The notes: a model not told the origin generated them from the sequence alone. Shown: positions 9,917 to 20,723, numbered from the stretch's first letter. The stretch: DNA of 60,303 bases from an uncultured Prevotella sp. (GCA_947174835.1 CAMWKM010000002.1:1-60303), one strand, 5' to 3'. Translations and numbers: made by a program.

Positions 9917-10177
9917 TTGCAGCAAAATAAACGAAAGATAAATCTATGGATAACAACAACTTATACATTGAATGTTCCTATGGATGACCAGAAACTGTTT
10001 GAGGCTCTTATTCAAAAGTTTGGCTGGATAGCTAAAAGACAGAAAGAGAAAATGCCATGTCACCTTGATGAGGCATTAAAGGCAGCGGATGAAGAACGGC
10101 TTTTTGAAACGAACGATTTGGATATATTAATGAAAAGTCTTACTGTCAATTACTCCAGATTAGTTGTTGGTTTGTAA
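9917..10177 (+). CDS. Small protein resembling Bacteroidales antitoxin-like ORFs (TTG start or internal start)
   Basis: [25 protein letters not shown]...[34 protein letters not shown] overlaps the start. Confidence 0.4.
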   Translation: MQQNKRKINLWITTTYTLNVPMDDQKLFEALIQKFGWIAKRQKEKMPCHLDEALKAADEERLFETNDLDILMKSLTVNYSRLVVGL

Positions 10178-10578
10178 ACAAAATGATGAAGACCTGATAT
10201 TGTTTCTTGTAGATACAGGTTCTCATAGTGATATATTTTAGTTAAGTACTTAGATTGCTTACAACCGTTAACAGATAATGTGTGGCGGGGTGGGATATAT
10301 AATAGGAAATCGACCTCTGCCATGCGTCTGGACAATAAGAACCGCTTTGCCTCCAAGAAGGACAATATGCAGCAATCTGCTGCCGATGACCATCGGCATG
10401 AAATAGCATATAAAAAAACCAATAAATTTTAGTCGATTTTGAACGCATATTGCCTTTAAAAGGGTGACTTTTGGGGATATACATCAAATTTGGCTGCTTA
10501 CTATTGACAATCATTTTCTGCAAAAAGTTTGGAGGAACGGAATATTATGCGTAACTTTGCTGCCAATAATATGGAAGT

Positions 10579-11307
10579 GTGACCGAATACGACATTCAAA
10601 ATATAGATAAACAGATTAATGAGATATTCGATGGAAAAAAAGACCTTTCTCAATTTAATCAGTCAGAGCATGCAGGAGTCTGCTCGGCTGGTCCGCTCCT
10701 CATCGGGGCGCTCCTCGTATGTGATATCGTCCGAGAAAGCTTTCAAACAAGTCGAAATGCTGGAAACAGCCAAACGACTCCATCAAATTGGGAGATAGAC
10801 GAAAAACAAGAACAAAGTATTCAGGAATGGGCAGAAGCAAAAGGTGTATGGGTTCCAAAAGCAGAAGAATGGCTAGAAGAACTATATGGTCCTGAATTAG
10901 CTCATGGAGCAGAGTCTAAAGTGTATTGCAAGAAAGGAGATACACATGTTGTCAAACTTCGTACATCTATTTATTCAACCTTGGGACGTGCTTTTGAGGC
11001 GATAGCCCTTCACAACTATCTCTTTCCTGAAACCATTATGCGAGTCATTGGATTTACTCGTGATACGGATGGATTGTTTCGTGTTATCCTAACACAGCCA
11101 TATATTGAATGCATGAGACTTGCCACAAAAAACGAAATAGATGAGATGGTATCACAAAAAGAATTTCGCGATAATGGAGACGCATTGGGTGTGAATTACA
11201 TTTCCAACCGTCTCAACCTTGAAGACATGCATCCTGCCAACGTTTTTGTTGAAAATCTTACCGGGAAACCAATCTGTATAGATTGTATAGTTAAGTTCAG
11301 ACGTTAG
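10579..11307 (+). CDS. Polyvalent-protein-type kinase-domain protein
   Basis: GAESKVYCKKGDTHVVKLRTSIY...FEAIALHNYLFPE...VIGFTRD..GLFRVILTQPYIE...LEDMHPANVFVE...ICIDCIVKF resembles kinase-like domains in mobile-element polyvalent proteins. Confidence 0.6.
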   Translation: MTEYDIQNIDKQINEIFDGKKDLSQFNQSEHAGVCSAGPLLIGALLVCDIVRESFQTSRNAGNSQTTPSNWEIDEKQEQSIQEWAEAKGVWVPKAEEWLEELYGPELAHGAESKVYCKKGDTHVVKLRTSIYSTLGRAFEAIALHNYLFPETIMRVIGFTRDTDGLFRVILTQPYIECMRLATKNEIDEMVSQKEFRDNGDALGVNYISNRLNLEDMHPANVFVENLTGKPICIDCIVKFRR

Positions 11308-11403
11308 CTGCCAATTTAGATGTATTGCAAGAACCTCAAATACAATACCTTGTGCACTATTTTTAATTTTGAATCCTAACTAATTGAGCACTTACTAATA
11401 TTT

Positions 11404-11600
11404 ACGTCAGTTCGGGATAAGTTTCTCTTAAAAACAATCTTAATGGTTATCTGATGATTTTGGTATTTTTAAGAAAGTTGCCTAAAGTCTCATAGAAATC
11501 AGGCAACTTTCTAAAATGGAGCCTAATATGCAAATGGGAGTGGGGGTAAGATGTCTTCAATTGACATTGTTTTTAAGAGAAACTTATCCTGAACTCACGT
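11404..11600. mobile_element. 197-bp element with 35-bp terminal inverted repeats (MITE-like or invertible segment)
   Basis: ACGTCAGTTCGGGATAAGTTTCTCTTAAAAACAAT vs inverted copy at 11566-11600, 33/35 matches; internal 12-bp stem AGAAAGTTGCCT/AGGCAACTTTCT. Confidence 0.65.
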
Positions 11601-11716
11601 AGGAATAATTCCTATGTATTTTTAATAGTTCGTTAAAACAAAACTCAAATAGTGGATGCCCTTTATACAAAGGGAATTCTAAATAATTGAGTGCTTACAA
11701 TTTATTTATAAATTCG

Positions 11717-12622
11717 ATGAAAGGAATCGTATTGGCCGGTGGCTCCGGTACTCGTCTTTATCCCATTACGAAAGGCGTCAGCAAGCAGATGCTGCCTATC
11801 TTCGACAAGCCGATGGTGTATTATCCTATTTCGACGCTGATGCTTGCCGGTATTCGGGATATCCTCATTATTTCCACTCCGATAGATCTGCCTGGATTCA
11901 AAAGGCTCCTTGGTGACGGCTCGGATTATGGGGTTAAGTTTACATACGCAGAGCAACCATCTCCCGATGGTCTTGCTCAGGCATTTATTATCGGTAAGGA
12001 GTTTATCGGTGATGATTCTGCTTGTCTTGTCCTTGGCGACAATATCTTTCATGGAGCCGGTTTCTCGGAAGTTCTTCGAAATGCGGTAAGGGAAGCAGAA
12101 CAGTATGCCAAGGCTACCGTATTCGGCTACTGGGTCAATGATCCCGAGCGCTATGGTGTGGCCGAGTTCGACAAGGACGGCAACTGCCTCTCGATAGAGG
12201 AGAAGCCCGAACATCCGAAAAGCAACTATGCTGTCGTCGGTCTCTACTTCTATCCCAACAAGGTGGTAAAGGTAGCTGAAACCATCAAGCCGTCTGCCCG
12301 TGGCGAACTTGAGATTACCACGGTCAATCAGGAATTCCTGAAGGACGGAGAATTAAAGGTTCAGACGCTCCCACGTGGTTTCGCCTGGCTTGACACAGGC
12401 ACCCACGATTCTTTGGCCGAGGCATCCATCTATGTGGAAGTCCTCGAAAAGCGTCAGGGCCTGAAGATTGCCTGCCTTGAAGGCATCGCCTATCGTCAGG
12501 GCTGGATATCGAAAGACAAAATGACAGAGCTTGCCAAGCCGATGCTTAAGAATCAGTATGGCCAGTACCTGATGAAAGTGGTAGAGGAAGTGGAACGTAC
12601 TGGTGACAAGAACCTTGACTGA
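11717..12622 (+). CDS. rfbA: Glucose-1-phosphate thymidylyltransferase
   Basis: [37 protein letters not shown]. Confidence 0.96.
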   Translation: MKGIVLAGGSGTRLYPITKGVSKQMLPIFDKPMVYYPISTLMLAGIRDILIISTPIDLPGFKRLLGDGSDYGVKFTYAEQPSPDGLAQAFIIGKEFIGDDSACLVLGDNIFHGAGFSEVLRNAVREAEQYAKATVFGYWVNDPERYGVAEFDKDGNCLSIEEKPEHPKSNYAVVGLYFYPNKVVKVAETIKPSARGELEITTVNQEFLKDGELKVQTLPRGFAWLDTGTHDSLAEASIYVEVLEKRQGLKIACLEGIAYRQGWISKDKMTELAKPMLKNQYGQYLMKVVEEVERTGDKNLD

Positions 12623-12623
12623 T

Positions 12624-13199
12624 ATGGAAGTAATCAAGACAGATATAGAAGGCGTGGTGATAATAGAGCCGCGTATCTTCAAGGATGCGAGGGGCTATTT
12701 CTTCGAGAGCTATTCCAAGAAAGAGTTCGACGAGAAAGTGCGTCCCGTGGATTTCGTGCAGGATAATGAGTCTATGTCCGCCAAGGGAGTAATGCGCGGC
12801 CTACATTTCCAGCGACCGCCATATACCCAGAGCAAGTTGGTCCGCTGTGTCAAGGGTCGTGTGCTTGATGTGGCGGTAGATATTCGCAAAGGTTCACCGA
12901 CTTATGGCAAGCACGTGGCAGTCGAACTGTCGGAAGATAATCACCGCCAGTTCTTCGTGCCGAGGGGATTCGCACATGGATTTGCAGTATTGAGTGACGT
13001 CGCAGTCTTTCAATACAAATGCGACAATTTCTATCATCCCGAAGCTGACGGTGGAATATCCATAGCCGACGAGTCACTTGGCATAGACTGGCAGATAGAT
13101 CCGTCTAACGCAGTCCTTTCAGAAAAGGACCTGAAGCATGAACTTCTAAAGGATTTTGATTCTCCTTTTGATATAAACATTAATCTCTACGAAGAATGA
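12624..13199 (+). CDS. rfbC: dTDP-4-dehydrorhamnose 3,5-epimerase
   Basis: GVVIIEPRIFKDARGYFFESY, MRGLHFQRPPYTQSKLVRCVKGRVLDVAVD. Confidence 0.95.
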   Translation: MEVIKTDIEGVVIIEPRIFKDARGYFFESYSKKEFDEKVRPVDFVQDNESMSAKGVMRGLHFQRPPYTQSKLVRCVKGRVLDVAVDIRKGSPTYGKHVAVELSEDNHRQFFVPRGFAHGFAVLSDVAVFQYKCDNFYHPEADGGISIADESLGIDWQIDPSNAVLSEKDLKHELLKDFDSPFDININLYEE

Positions 13200-13278
13200 A
13201 CATAACCCCTCTATTTACTACTAAGACATAAACGAGGACGATATGGTTACTATGAGGAATTTATAAAACACGGTAGAA

Positions 13279-14628
13279 ATGTTTGATATACATCTAAAGT
13301 CCTTTTTTAAAGGAGAGGAAAGAACGGTAAAAGCTAAAAAGAATATTGTCACCTCATTCTTTTTGAAGGGCATTGATGCGATAGTATATTTATTGCTGAT
13401 TCCGGTCACATTGGGCTATCTTAATCCGTATGAATATGGAATCTGGTTGACTCTTAATTCTATACTTATGTGGATTAATTCCTTTGATATAGGATTAGGA
13501 AACGGTTTGAGGAATAAACTGGCTATAGCTATGGCTAACAAAAATCATGAATTAGGTCGTATTTATGTAAGTACAACTTTCTTCATGTTGATGATAATAA
13601 TGGGTGCATTGAGTTTTGCCGGTATTGTATGTGAACCGTTCATTAACTGGTATGATATTCTCGGCACAACACCTGACCGAGTCCCGCATCTTGATGAAAT
13701 AGTTCTTTTCTCATTTGGAATCTTTTGTTTTAATTTCATTTTCAAATTTATTGGTAACGTGTATTTGGCCATGCAAATTCCTGCTGCAAATAATTTTATG
13801 GTAGTATCTGGACATTTGCTGTCACTGATAATAATTTTTATATTGACTAAAACAACAAGCGGAAGTCTGTTTAAGGTAGCGATTACTTACTCTGTGTCTC
13901 CCTTATTGATATATATATTAGCATACCCAATAACATTCCTCAATGTTTATCCATTTTTGCGTCCTTCGATAAAGTATTTTAAGCTAAACTACTTAAAAGA
14001 TTTATTTAATATTGGAATTCAATTCTTTTTAATTCAACTTTCGGCGATACTTCTTTTTGCGTTTACCAATCTTCTTATCTCTCATATGTTTGGTCCTGAG
14101 AACGTTACTCCATATAATATTGCATATAGATATTTTAGTTTGGTTCCGATGGTGATGAATTTGATTTTTGCACCTATGTGGTCTGCAACCACTGACGCAT
14201 ATACTAAGGGCGACATTGGTTGGATTAAAAGTATGATGCATAGTATGGAAAAATTATTATTATTAGCAACTGGCGTTCTTATATTGATGACTATTTCTTC
14301 TAAAATCGTTTACAGGATTTGGATTGGAACGGATGTGAAAATTCCATTTGAGTTGTCTTGTCTCATGGCTATATATGTTGCTATTATAATTTACAGTCTT
14401 GCATATTCAAATTTCCTTAATGGGTTGGGGAAACTTAGATTACAGACAATCAATACGGTTATTGTAGCAGCGTTATTTATTCCTCTGTGCTATGTCTTAG
14501 GAAAAGTATTTGGTATAGTCGGTATTGTTGGAGGAATGTGCATACTTAATTTAAGCGGACTTATTCTCAATCGGATACAGTTTAATAAACTCATTAGTAA
14601 TCGTGCTTCAGGAATTTGGAAGAAGTAA
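13279..14628 (+). CDS. Wzx-like oligosaccharide flippase
   Basis: Multi-TM protein; GIDAIVYLLLIPVTLGYLNPYEYGIWLTLNSI. Confidence 0.85.
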   Translation: MFDIHLKSFFKGEERTVKAKKNIVTSFFLKGIDAIVYLLLIPVTLGYLNPYEYGIWLTLNSILMWINSFDIGLGNGLRNKLAIAMANKNHELGRIYVSTTFFMLMIIMGALSFAGIVCEPFINWYDILGTTPDRVPHLDEIVLFSFGIFCFNFIFKFIGNVYLAMQIPAANNFMVVSGHLLSLIIIFILTKTTSGSLFKVAITYSVSPLLIYILAYPITFLNVYPFLRPSIKYFKLNYLKDLFNIGIQFFLIQLSAILLFAFTNLLISHMFGPENVTPYNIAYRYFSLVPMVMNLIFAPMWSATTDAYTKGDIGWIKSMMHSMEKLLLLATGVLILMTISSKIVYRIWIGTDVKIPFELSCLMAIYVAIIIYSLAYSNFLNGLGKLRLQTINTVIVAALFIPLCYVLGKVFGIVGIVGGMCILNLSGLILNRIQFNKLISNRASGIWKK

Positions 14629-14641
14629 TAGGGACTGAATT

Positions 14642-15913
14642 ATGAACATTATTACTATTGGAATACTTTTAATACTTTTGGTATTAAGCTATACTGTGTC
14701 CAAAAGCATTCTTGCTCCGGCAGTTGTGACAAACTTTATATGGACTGTGTTACTATTAATTTATAATACAGTAGATCACGGCTTATATACTCTTTCTGAC
14801 AAGTTCTATTTTATAGTTTTGCTTTGGACTGGAGGCTTTACCATTAGTGCATTATTTACAGAAAAAATCAGAATAAGAATTCCTCGAGCGATGAAATCCC
14901 TAAATAAAGAGGGATTAGGCAACAAGCTTCTTTGGGTAATGGTAATAGCTTTGTGTCTCAGTATTTATGGACAATACTTGATTGGGAATAATTTGAACTC
15001 GGACAATGTATTTGCAGGTATACGCCAGCATAGTGTAAGTATGCTGAATGGCGAAGAGGCATCAATAATATTGCCCGCCTATATCTCTGTTGCAAAAATG
15101 CTGGCTCCATTTGCTGTAATTGTGATAGGAACTTTATTTTTTCTTCGTGAGGATCGACGATTTCTTGTTATTATTGGGCTAATCCTTTTAGTAGTATATG
15201 TGTTATTTCGTAGTAATAAGTTAGCTGTTGTTGAGTTGATTTTTTCCCTTTTTTGTCTATATGTCCTAAAAAAAGGTATTACTCGAAAAAAAATTATTTA
15301 TTTCTTTTCAATATTTGTCGTATTCATGCTCTTGGCTCATCTAATGAGGAGAAAAGAAGATAATACAAGTGTTGATCTTGTTCATATACTGTCTGTTTAT
15401 TTATTATCCCCTTTGCCTGCATTTGATAACATTTTAAACAATAGTAGTATTCGCTTAATTGAAGACTTTAATGGGGAATACACGTTCCGTGCATTCATAC
15501 CTTATTTAAATCTATTAGGATTTAATTTAGTCGGTAACAGCGATCCTTTTAATCTTCATTTTTGGACATACACTCCTTTGCCGGTTAATGTATATACCAT
15601 ATTTTTCAGTTTTTATGCTGATTTTGGCACAATGGGAATTGTTGTGGCCTCAATTGCTTATGGAGCATTTTTTGGTTTTTTATGGAACGGTGGTGGGTGG
15701 CGCCATAATATTCCAATGTTCCAAATGGCGTATGCAGTTTTCTTTTACACTTTAATTTTTCAATTCTTTGCGGACTTTTTGTTCCATTATTTTTGGAATA
15801 CGGCATTGGCATTAAGCTTTATATTCTTTTTCTTTACACATTTTTCTTTTGGACATATCATTAAAAAAAATGAGCACTCATATATTCGTCTCAATAATAA
15901 TAGTCAATTATAA
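14642..15913 (+). CDS. Wzy-like oligosaccharide repeat-unit polymerase
   Basis: Multi-TM 423 aa, AT-rich, located between flippase and glycosyltransferase genes. Confidence 0.7.
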   Translation: MNIITIGILLILLVLSYTVSKSILAPAVVTNFIWTVLLLIYNTVDHGLYTLSDKFYFIVLLWTGGFTISALFTEKIRIRIPRAMKSLNKEGLGNKLLWVMVIALCLSIYGQYLIGNNLNSDNVFAGIRQHSVSMLNGEEASIILPAYISVAKMLAPFAVIVIGTLFFLREDRRFLVIIGLILLVVYVLFRSNKLAVVELIFSLFCLYVLKKGITRKKIIYFFSIFVVFMLLAHLMRRKEDNTSVDLVHILSVYLLSPLPAFDNILNNSSIRLIEDFNGEYTFRAFIPYLNLLGFNLVGNSDPFNLHFWTYTPLPVNVYTIFFSFYADFGTMGIVVASIAYGAFFGFLWNGGGWRHNIPMFQMAYAVFFYTLIFQFFADFLFHYFWNTALALSFIFFFFTHFSFGHIIKKNEHSYIRLNNNSQL

Positions 15914-16757
15914 AACTCCTCTTTTAACTATAGCATGTATTGAATCTATTTTTGAAAATATAGGTTCGTATGGCTTTGAAGTTATTGTAGTTGATAATGC
16001 ATCTGGTGACAATTCTACAAACCTTATAAAACAGCATTTCGGTAATACTATTAAATTGATTCAAAGCAGTGAGAATCTTGGTTTTGGAAGAGCAAATAAT
16101 TTAGGTGTGCAAAATTCCTGTGGAGATTATCTTTTCTTTTTAAACTCAGATACTATTGTCAAAAACGATCCTTTCAAATATTTTATACCATTTTATGAAT
16201 CGACTTCTGATGTTGGAGCTATAGGTTGCTATTTGTTGGATGGCTCAGGAATGTACACATTAAGCGGAGGAAAAACTTATTCAGCAAAAAAATATTTAAA
16301 AATTGCGTTCAACGGATTAATCAGACGTAAGTCTCCTGTTGAAGTCCCATATTCTGAGTATTTGGTTTCTGCCGATTATATTATTGGGGCTGATTTATTC
16401 ATTAAGAACGATTTGTTTCACAAGGTTGGAGGCTTCAATCCTAAAATATTTATGTATTTTGAAGATGTTGAACTTTGTGAAAGGATTCGTGATCTTGGGA
16501 AAGTAAATTATATACTTCCGGGTCCGAAAATTATACATTTGGTTAAATCGAGTTCAACATCTCAGTTTTCAAGAGTTTATAATACAGCTTCTCTGATGTT
16601 TTGTTTGAGGCAAAAGATGACACCACTGCACTTCCGTCTTTTTCAACTCATGTATTTTATTTTGAAATCTCCATTGTTACTGAAATTTCATAATCTTGTA
16701 CATGAATATCAGTATTTGAGTACAATTTACAATTATAAAAAGTATCTTGTACATTAA
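15870..16757 (+). CDS. Glycosyltransferase family 2
   Basis: VSIIIVNYKTPLLTIACIESIFEN...VVDNASGDNS...YLFFLNSDT; internal Met start. Confidence 0.9.
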   Translation: MSTHIFVSIIIVNYKTPLLTIACIESIFENIGSYGFEVIVVDNASGDNSTNLIKQHFGNTIKLIQSSENLGFGRANNLGVQNSCGDYLFFLNSDTIVKNDPFKYFIPFYESTSDVGAIGCYLLDGSGMYTLSGGKTYSAKKYLKIAFNGLIRRKSPVEVPYSEYLVSADYIIGADLFIKNDLFHKVGGFNPKIFMYFEDVELCERIRDLGKVNYILPGPKIIHLVKSSSTSQFSRVYNTASLMFCLRQKMTPLHFRLFQLMYFILKSPLLLKFHNLVHEYQYLSTIYNYKKYLVH

Positions 16758-16805
16758 AAGAGTTTACACTTACTTGTTGAATTTGTGAAAATTAAAGTAT
16801 AAAAA

Positions 16806-18044
16806 ATGAGCAAATATAATATTATCTCTTGGACCCTTAAACATAGGACTTTAAAGGAAATTGCTAACCGAGTTGCCGACGTGGCTGTTGGTTGGTTGGT
16901 GAGACCATTCTCTTTTATTACACCTCGAAATAAAAAGAAGTGGGTGATAGGAAACAAGACAGGGTGGAACGATAATTCCAAATATTTCCACATTTATTTA
17001 GCTGAATATGAGAATGAGATTCGGCCTATTTGGATTTGCAAAACCAGAAAAGAACGGGACTTGGTAAGGTCTAAAGGTTTGGAGGTCTATCGTAAATGGA
17101 GTATAAAGGGGCTATATCATACCATGACATCCGGAGCATTCATCTTTTCTTCCGGTGTGCATGATATTAATTATTGGGCTTCAGGGAAAGCTGTGAAATT
17201 TAATTTGTGGCACGGAGTCGGAGTAAAGAAATTAGGAATGAAATCGAGTGATCTGTATGATCCCAGCAAATTGCTTACCAGAATTCTAACGCCTTTTTTT
17301 TATGACCAGTCTACACGTTTTATTGGCCCGTCGGATATGATGGCTCAGCATTTTGCCGATTGCTATAGACTGTCCAATGAGCAGATGCTCAAGGTTGGCT
17401 ACCCGCGGTGCGAATTTATTCTTTCTAATCAGGCAAATATCCTCACTCAAATTCGTAAATACGAAAATGAGGAAATTGCAGAAAATATTGAGCGACTGAA
17501 AAAATATGAGAAAGTATATATTTATATGCCAACTTTCCGTGATGCTCAGACCGATTTTATCGAAGCGTCTGGTATCGATTTTAAAGTTTTAAATGATTTA
17601 CTTGTTTCAAAAAATCAAATTCTAATTCTTAAACTTCATCCGGCAACCCGAATCAAACGTGAACACATCTTTGGGATGAGTAATATCGTTATTCTCGACA
17701 AAAACATGGATGTCTATCCTATTCTTCCATTTACGGATGTCTTGATAACAGACTATTCATCCATCTATTATGATTATATACTTATGGAAAACAAGGGAAT
17801 CATTTTGTTTCCTTTTGATTATGATGAGTACATAAAAAATAGTCGTGATCTTGCATTTGATTATTTGACTTATACTCCCGGATGCAAGGCATGGAACTTT
17901 GAGGAGTTGTATAGGCTATTATTTTCAGAATCAAAACTTGTCCCAGAGGAAAGATCATGGGTTATTAAACAGTTTTGGGGAGATAATTACATGGAATCAA
18001 ATAAGAAAATCTTTGAGGCTCTGAAAGGGATTCTAAAAATATAA
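16806..18044 (+). CDS. CDP-glycerol:poly(glycerophosphate) glycerophosphotransferase-like protein
   Basis: KFNLWHGVGVKKLGMKSSD, YMPTFRDAQTD, LITDYSSIYYDY. Confidence 0.85.
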   Translation: MSKYNIISWTLKHRTLKEIANRVADVAVGWLVRPFSFITPRNKKKWVIGNKTGWNDNSKYFHIYLAEYENEIRPIWICKTRKERDLVRSKGLEVYRKWSIKGLYHTMTSGAFIFSSGVHDINYWASGKAVKFNLWHGVGVKKLGMKSSDLYDPSKLLTRILTPFFYDQSTRFIGPSDMMAQHFADCYRLSNEQMLKVGYPRCEFILSNQANILTQIRKYENEEIAENIERLKKYEKVYIYMPTFRDAQTDFIEASGIDFKVLNDLLVSKNQILILKLHPATRIKREHIFGMSNIVILDKNMDVYPILPFTDVLITDYSSIYYDYILMENKGIILFPFDYDEYIKNSRDLAFDYLTYTPGCKAWNFEELYRLLFSESKLVPEERSWVIKQFWGDNYMESNKKIFEALKGILKI

Positions 18045-18056
18045 AGTTTGTTTAGA

Positions 18057-18767
18057 ATGAGTAACATTGCTATTATCATAGCCGGTGGTATCGGCAACAG
18101 AATGGGACAGAGTATTCCCAAACAGTTTATAAACGTGTATGATAAACCTATCTTGATGTATACATTGGAAGGCTTTCAGAAGCATCCGATGGTGGATGCT
18201 ATTGAAGTGGTGTGTATCGAAGGATGGGAAAATGTAGTTTGGTCATACGCAAAACAGTATAATATTACAAAACTCAAGTGGATAGCAAAAGGCGGAGCAA
18301 GCGGACAGGAATCAATACGTAACGGTGTTTTTAATCTTGAAGACAAGTGCGCTCCGGAAGATACAATCATAATCCATGATGGTATACGTCCGCTTGTAGA
18401 TGCCGAAGTGTTGACGGATGTCATCAATAAGGCTCGGCTATATGGAAATGCAGTTACGTCGCTTCCTTATAATGAGCAGATCTTTGTAATAAGTCAGGAG
18501 GATGAGGCTACAACAACACGGTTTATCCCTCGTGAGACCCTCCGCCGTGTATCGACTCCTCAGGCTTATCAATTTGGATTGCTTGATGAGAAGTATCATG
18601 AGGCATTTGAGAAGGAGATAGGTATCAACGGCTCTCATTACACCAATACGATGATGGTAGAATTAGGTGTACGTCTGCATTTTGCTGCTGGTAGCGATAA
18701 AAATATTAAGTTGACAACACCTGATGATTTGGAGATTTTTAAAGGTTATCTAAACCGTACAAAGTAA
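18057..18767 (+). CDS. IspD/TarI-like cytidylyltransferase
   Basis: NIAIIIAGGIGNRMGQSIPKQFINVYDKPILMYTLEGFQKH, IIHDGIRPLVD. Confidence 0.9.
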   Translation: MSNIAIIIAGGIGNRMGQSIPKQFINVYDKPILMYTLEGFQKHPMVDAIEVVCIEGWENVVWSYAKQYNITKLKWIAKGGASGQESIRNGVFNLEDKCAPEDTIIIHDGIRPLVDAEVLTDVINKARLYGNAVTSLPYNEQIFVISQEDEATTTRFIPRETLRRVSTPQAYQFGLLDEKYHEAFEKEIGINGSHYTNTMMVELGVRLHFAAGSDKNIKLTTPDDLEIFKGYLNRTK

Positions 18768-18777
18768 GTGCTATATT

Positions 18778-19797
18778 ATGAACAAGAATCATCCCTTATA
18801 CCGTGAAGATGTTCAAAACGTCCTGACCGTTGATGGGCTTGACACACTCAAGGGCAAGTCTGTACTTGTTACTGGGGCGACCGGCCTTTTGGGAGTACAT
18901 CTTATAGATGTACTTATGACGTTAGGTGGCGTAAAGGTATATGCCGTAGGTCGGAGCAAGGCAAAAGCTGAAAACAGATTGGGCGAGTATTATGCCAATC
19001 CTCTTTTCAAATTTGTTGAGCAAGATGTATGCCTTCCATTTGATGAGGATTTACACGTTGATTACATCATACCGGGAGCATCGAATACACATCCGTTGGC
19101 ATATTCTCAATATCCTGTTGAAACAATACAAATAAATGTGAAGGGAGCAGAACATGCTCTGAACAAAGCGGCAGAATGTAAGGCAACTGTACTATATCCT
19201 TCTACTGTAGAGGTGTATGGAAATGCTTTGGGGCAAGATGTATTTGAGGAGGACTATACAGGCAAGTTGAATCTTTCGACTTCACGTGCATGCTACACAG
19301 AATCAAAGCGAGTATCAGAGGCCTTATGCCAGTCCTATATTTCCGAGAGGGGAGTTGATGTCAAGATTGTGCGCCTTTCTCGTATTTTTGGTCCGACCAT
19401 GTTGGATTCTGACAGTAAGGCTTCTTCGCAATTTATAAAGAAAGCTGTCAATAATGAGGATATTGTATTGAAAAGCAAGGGTGAGCAATTCTTTTCATAT
19501 TCATACGTATCGGATACTGTTGCTGCTATGTTTTATGTCATGTTTCATGGAGAATGTGGGCAGGCCTACAATATCAGTAATGAGAAATGTAACGTACATT
19601 TAAGAGATTTTGCCCAAATGTGTGCAGAATACAATGGAAGGAAGGTTGTATTCGAATTACCGTCGGAAACAGAACAGAAAGGTTTTTCTATTGCTATGCA
19701 AGCTATACTTGATAATAGCAAGTTAAAGTCTCTTGGATTTAAGCCAAAGTATGAAATGAAAGATGCTGTACATAGAACCATCGAAATATTGAAATAA
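18778..19797 (+). CDS. NAD-dependent epimerase/dehydratase (extended SDR)
   Basis: KSVLVTGATGLLGVHLIDVL (GxxGxxG), YTESKRVSEALC (YxxxK). Confidence 0.88.
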   Translation: MNKNHPLYREDVQNVLTVDGLDTLKGKSVLVTGATGLLGVHLIDVLMTLGGVKVYAVGRSKAKAENRLGEYYANPLFKFVEQDVCLPFDEDLHVDYIIPGASNTHPLAYSQYPVETIQINVKGAEHALNKAAECKATVLYPSTVEVYGNALGQDVFEEDYTGKLNLSTSRACYTESKRVSEALCQSYISERGVDVKIVRLSRIFGPTMLDSDSKASSQFIKKAVNNEDIVLKSKGEQFFSYSYVSDTVAAMFYVMFHGECGQAYNISNEKCNVHLRDFAQMCAEYNGRKVVFELPSETEQKGFSIAMQAILDNSKLKSLGFKPKYEMKDAVHRTIEILK

Positions 19798-19803
19798 AAG
19801 AGT

Positions 19804-20712
19804 ATGAAATCAGAAAGTCAGATTATGAGTGAGCTTTCACATAAGACTCACTACTTAAGAGAACTTTCACCTGAAGAATCAAGGGCATTGAAAGATGCCA
19901 TTCTTGATATATATAAGGATGTGGCAGCATTGTGTGATAAGCATCGGCTGACTTATATGATGTCGGGAGGCACTTGCCTTGGAGCGGTTCGTCATCAAGG
20001 ATTTATTCCATGGGATGACGATTTGGACATTATGATGCCACGAAAAGATTATGACGCCTTGATCTGTTTATTGGAGGCAGGGAAGCTTGGTTCCCAATAT
20101 GAATTTACATATCCGAATGCACATAAAGATGCAAATGCTATTTTTTTGAAGATTTTTAGAAGAAACTCAAAAGATATTGAGATTCATAATGTGAATACTC
20201 CTTTTCCAAAGGGAATATATCTTGATGTATTTGCTTTGGATGCTGTCCCTAAGGCAAAAATCATTCAAAAACTAAAAGGCTTCTTTGCAAATGCTATTCA
20301 ATACATAGCAATATCAACGCTTTATACTCAATATCCGAGTAAACAGTTGAAGGAGTATATGATGATGGATTCCAGTTTGAAAAAGCGATATTATATTAAG
20401 AAAATCCTTGGAACTATTTGTGGCTTTGCTTCTCATGCAAAATGGATCTACTGGTATGACCGATTTGTTGCATGTTCGAAAGAAGGACATCAATGGGGTA
20501 TTCCTACTGGTCGTAAATATTATACTGGTGAAATATTTGATAAGGATGTATATATACCTGTATCCAAAGGAATCTTTGAAGGGATTGAGGTTAATCTTCC
20601 TCGCGATACTGACCAATATCTGAAGAATCTGTATCGGAACTATATGGAGTTGCCTCCCGTAGAAAAGAGGGAAAGACATTTCATCTGTGAATTTGAACTT
20701 CCAAATGACTAA
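19804..20712 (+). CDS. LicD family phosphotransferase
   Basis: [36 protein letters not shown]. Confidence 0.93.
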   Translation: MKSESQIMSELSHKTHYLRELSPEESRALKDAILDIYKDVAALCDKHRLTYMMSGGTCLGAVRHQGFIPWDDDLDIMMPRKDYDALICLLEAGKLGSQYEFTYPNAHKDANAIFLKIFRRNSKDIEIHNVNTPFPKGIYLDVFALDAVPKAKIIQKLKGFFANAIQYIAISTLYTQYPSKQLKEYMMMDSSLKKRYYIKKILGTICGFASHAKWIYWYDRFVACSKEGHQWGIPTGRKYYTGEIFDKDVYIPVSKGIFEGIEVNLPRDTDQYLKNLYRNYMELPPVEKRERHFICEFELPND

Positions 20713-20723
20713 ATAATCAAAGC

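Noticed and set aside
10631-10798. Alternative-frame ORF MEKKTFLNLISQSMQESARLVRSSSGRSSYVISSEKAFKQVEMLETAKRLHQIGR overlapping the kinase-like gene
   Set aside because: Looks protein-like, but the main frame (INEIFDGKKDLSQFNQSEHAG...) is continuous with the kinase domain; not enough evidence for an overlapping gene
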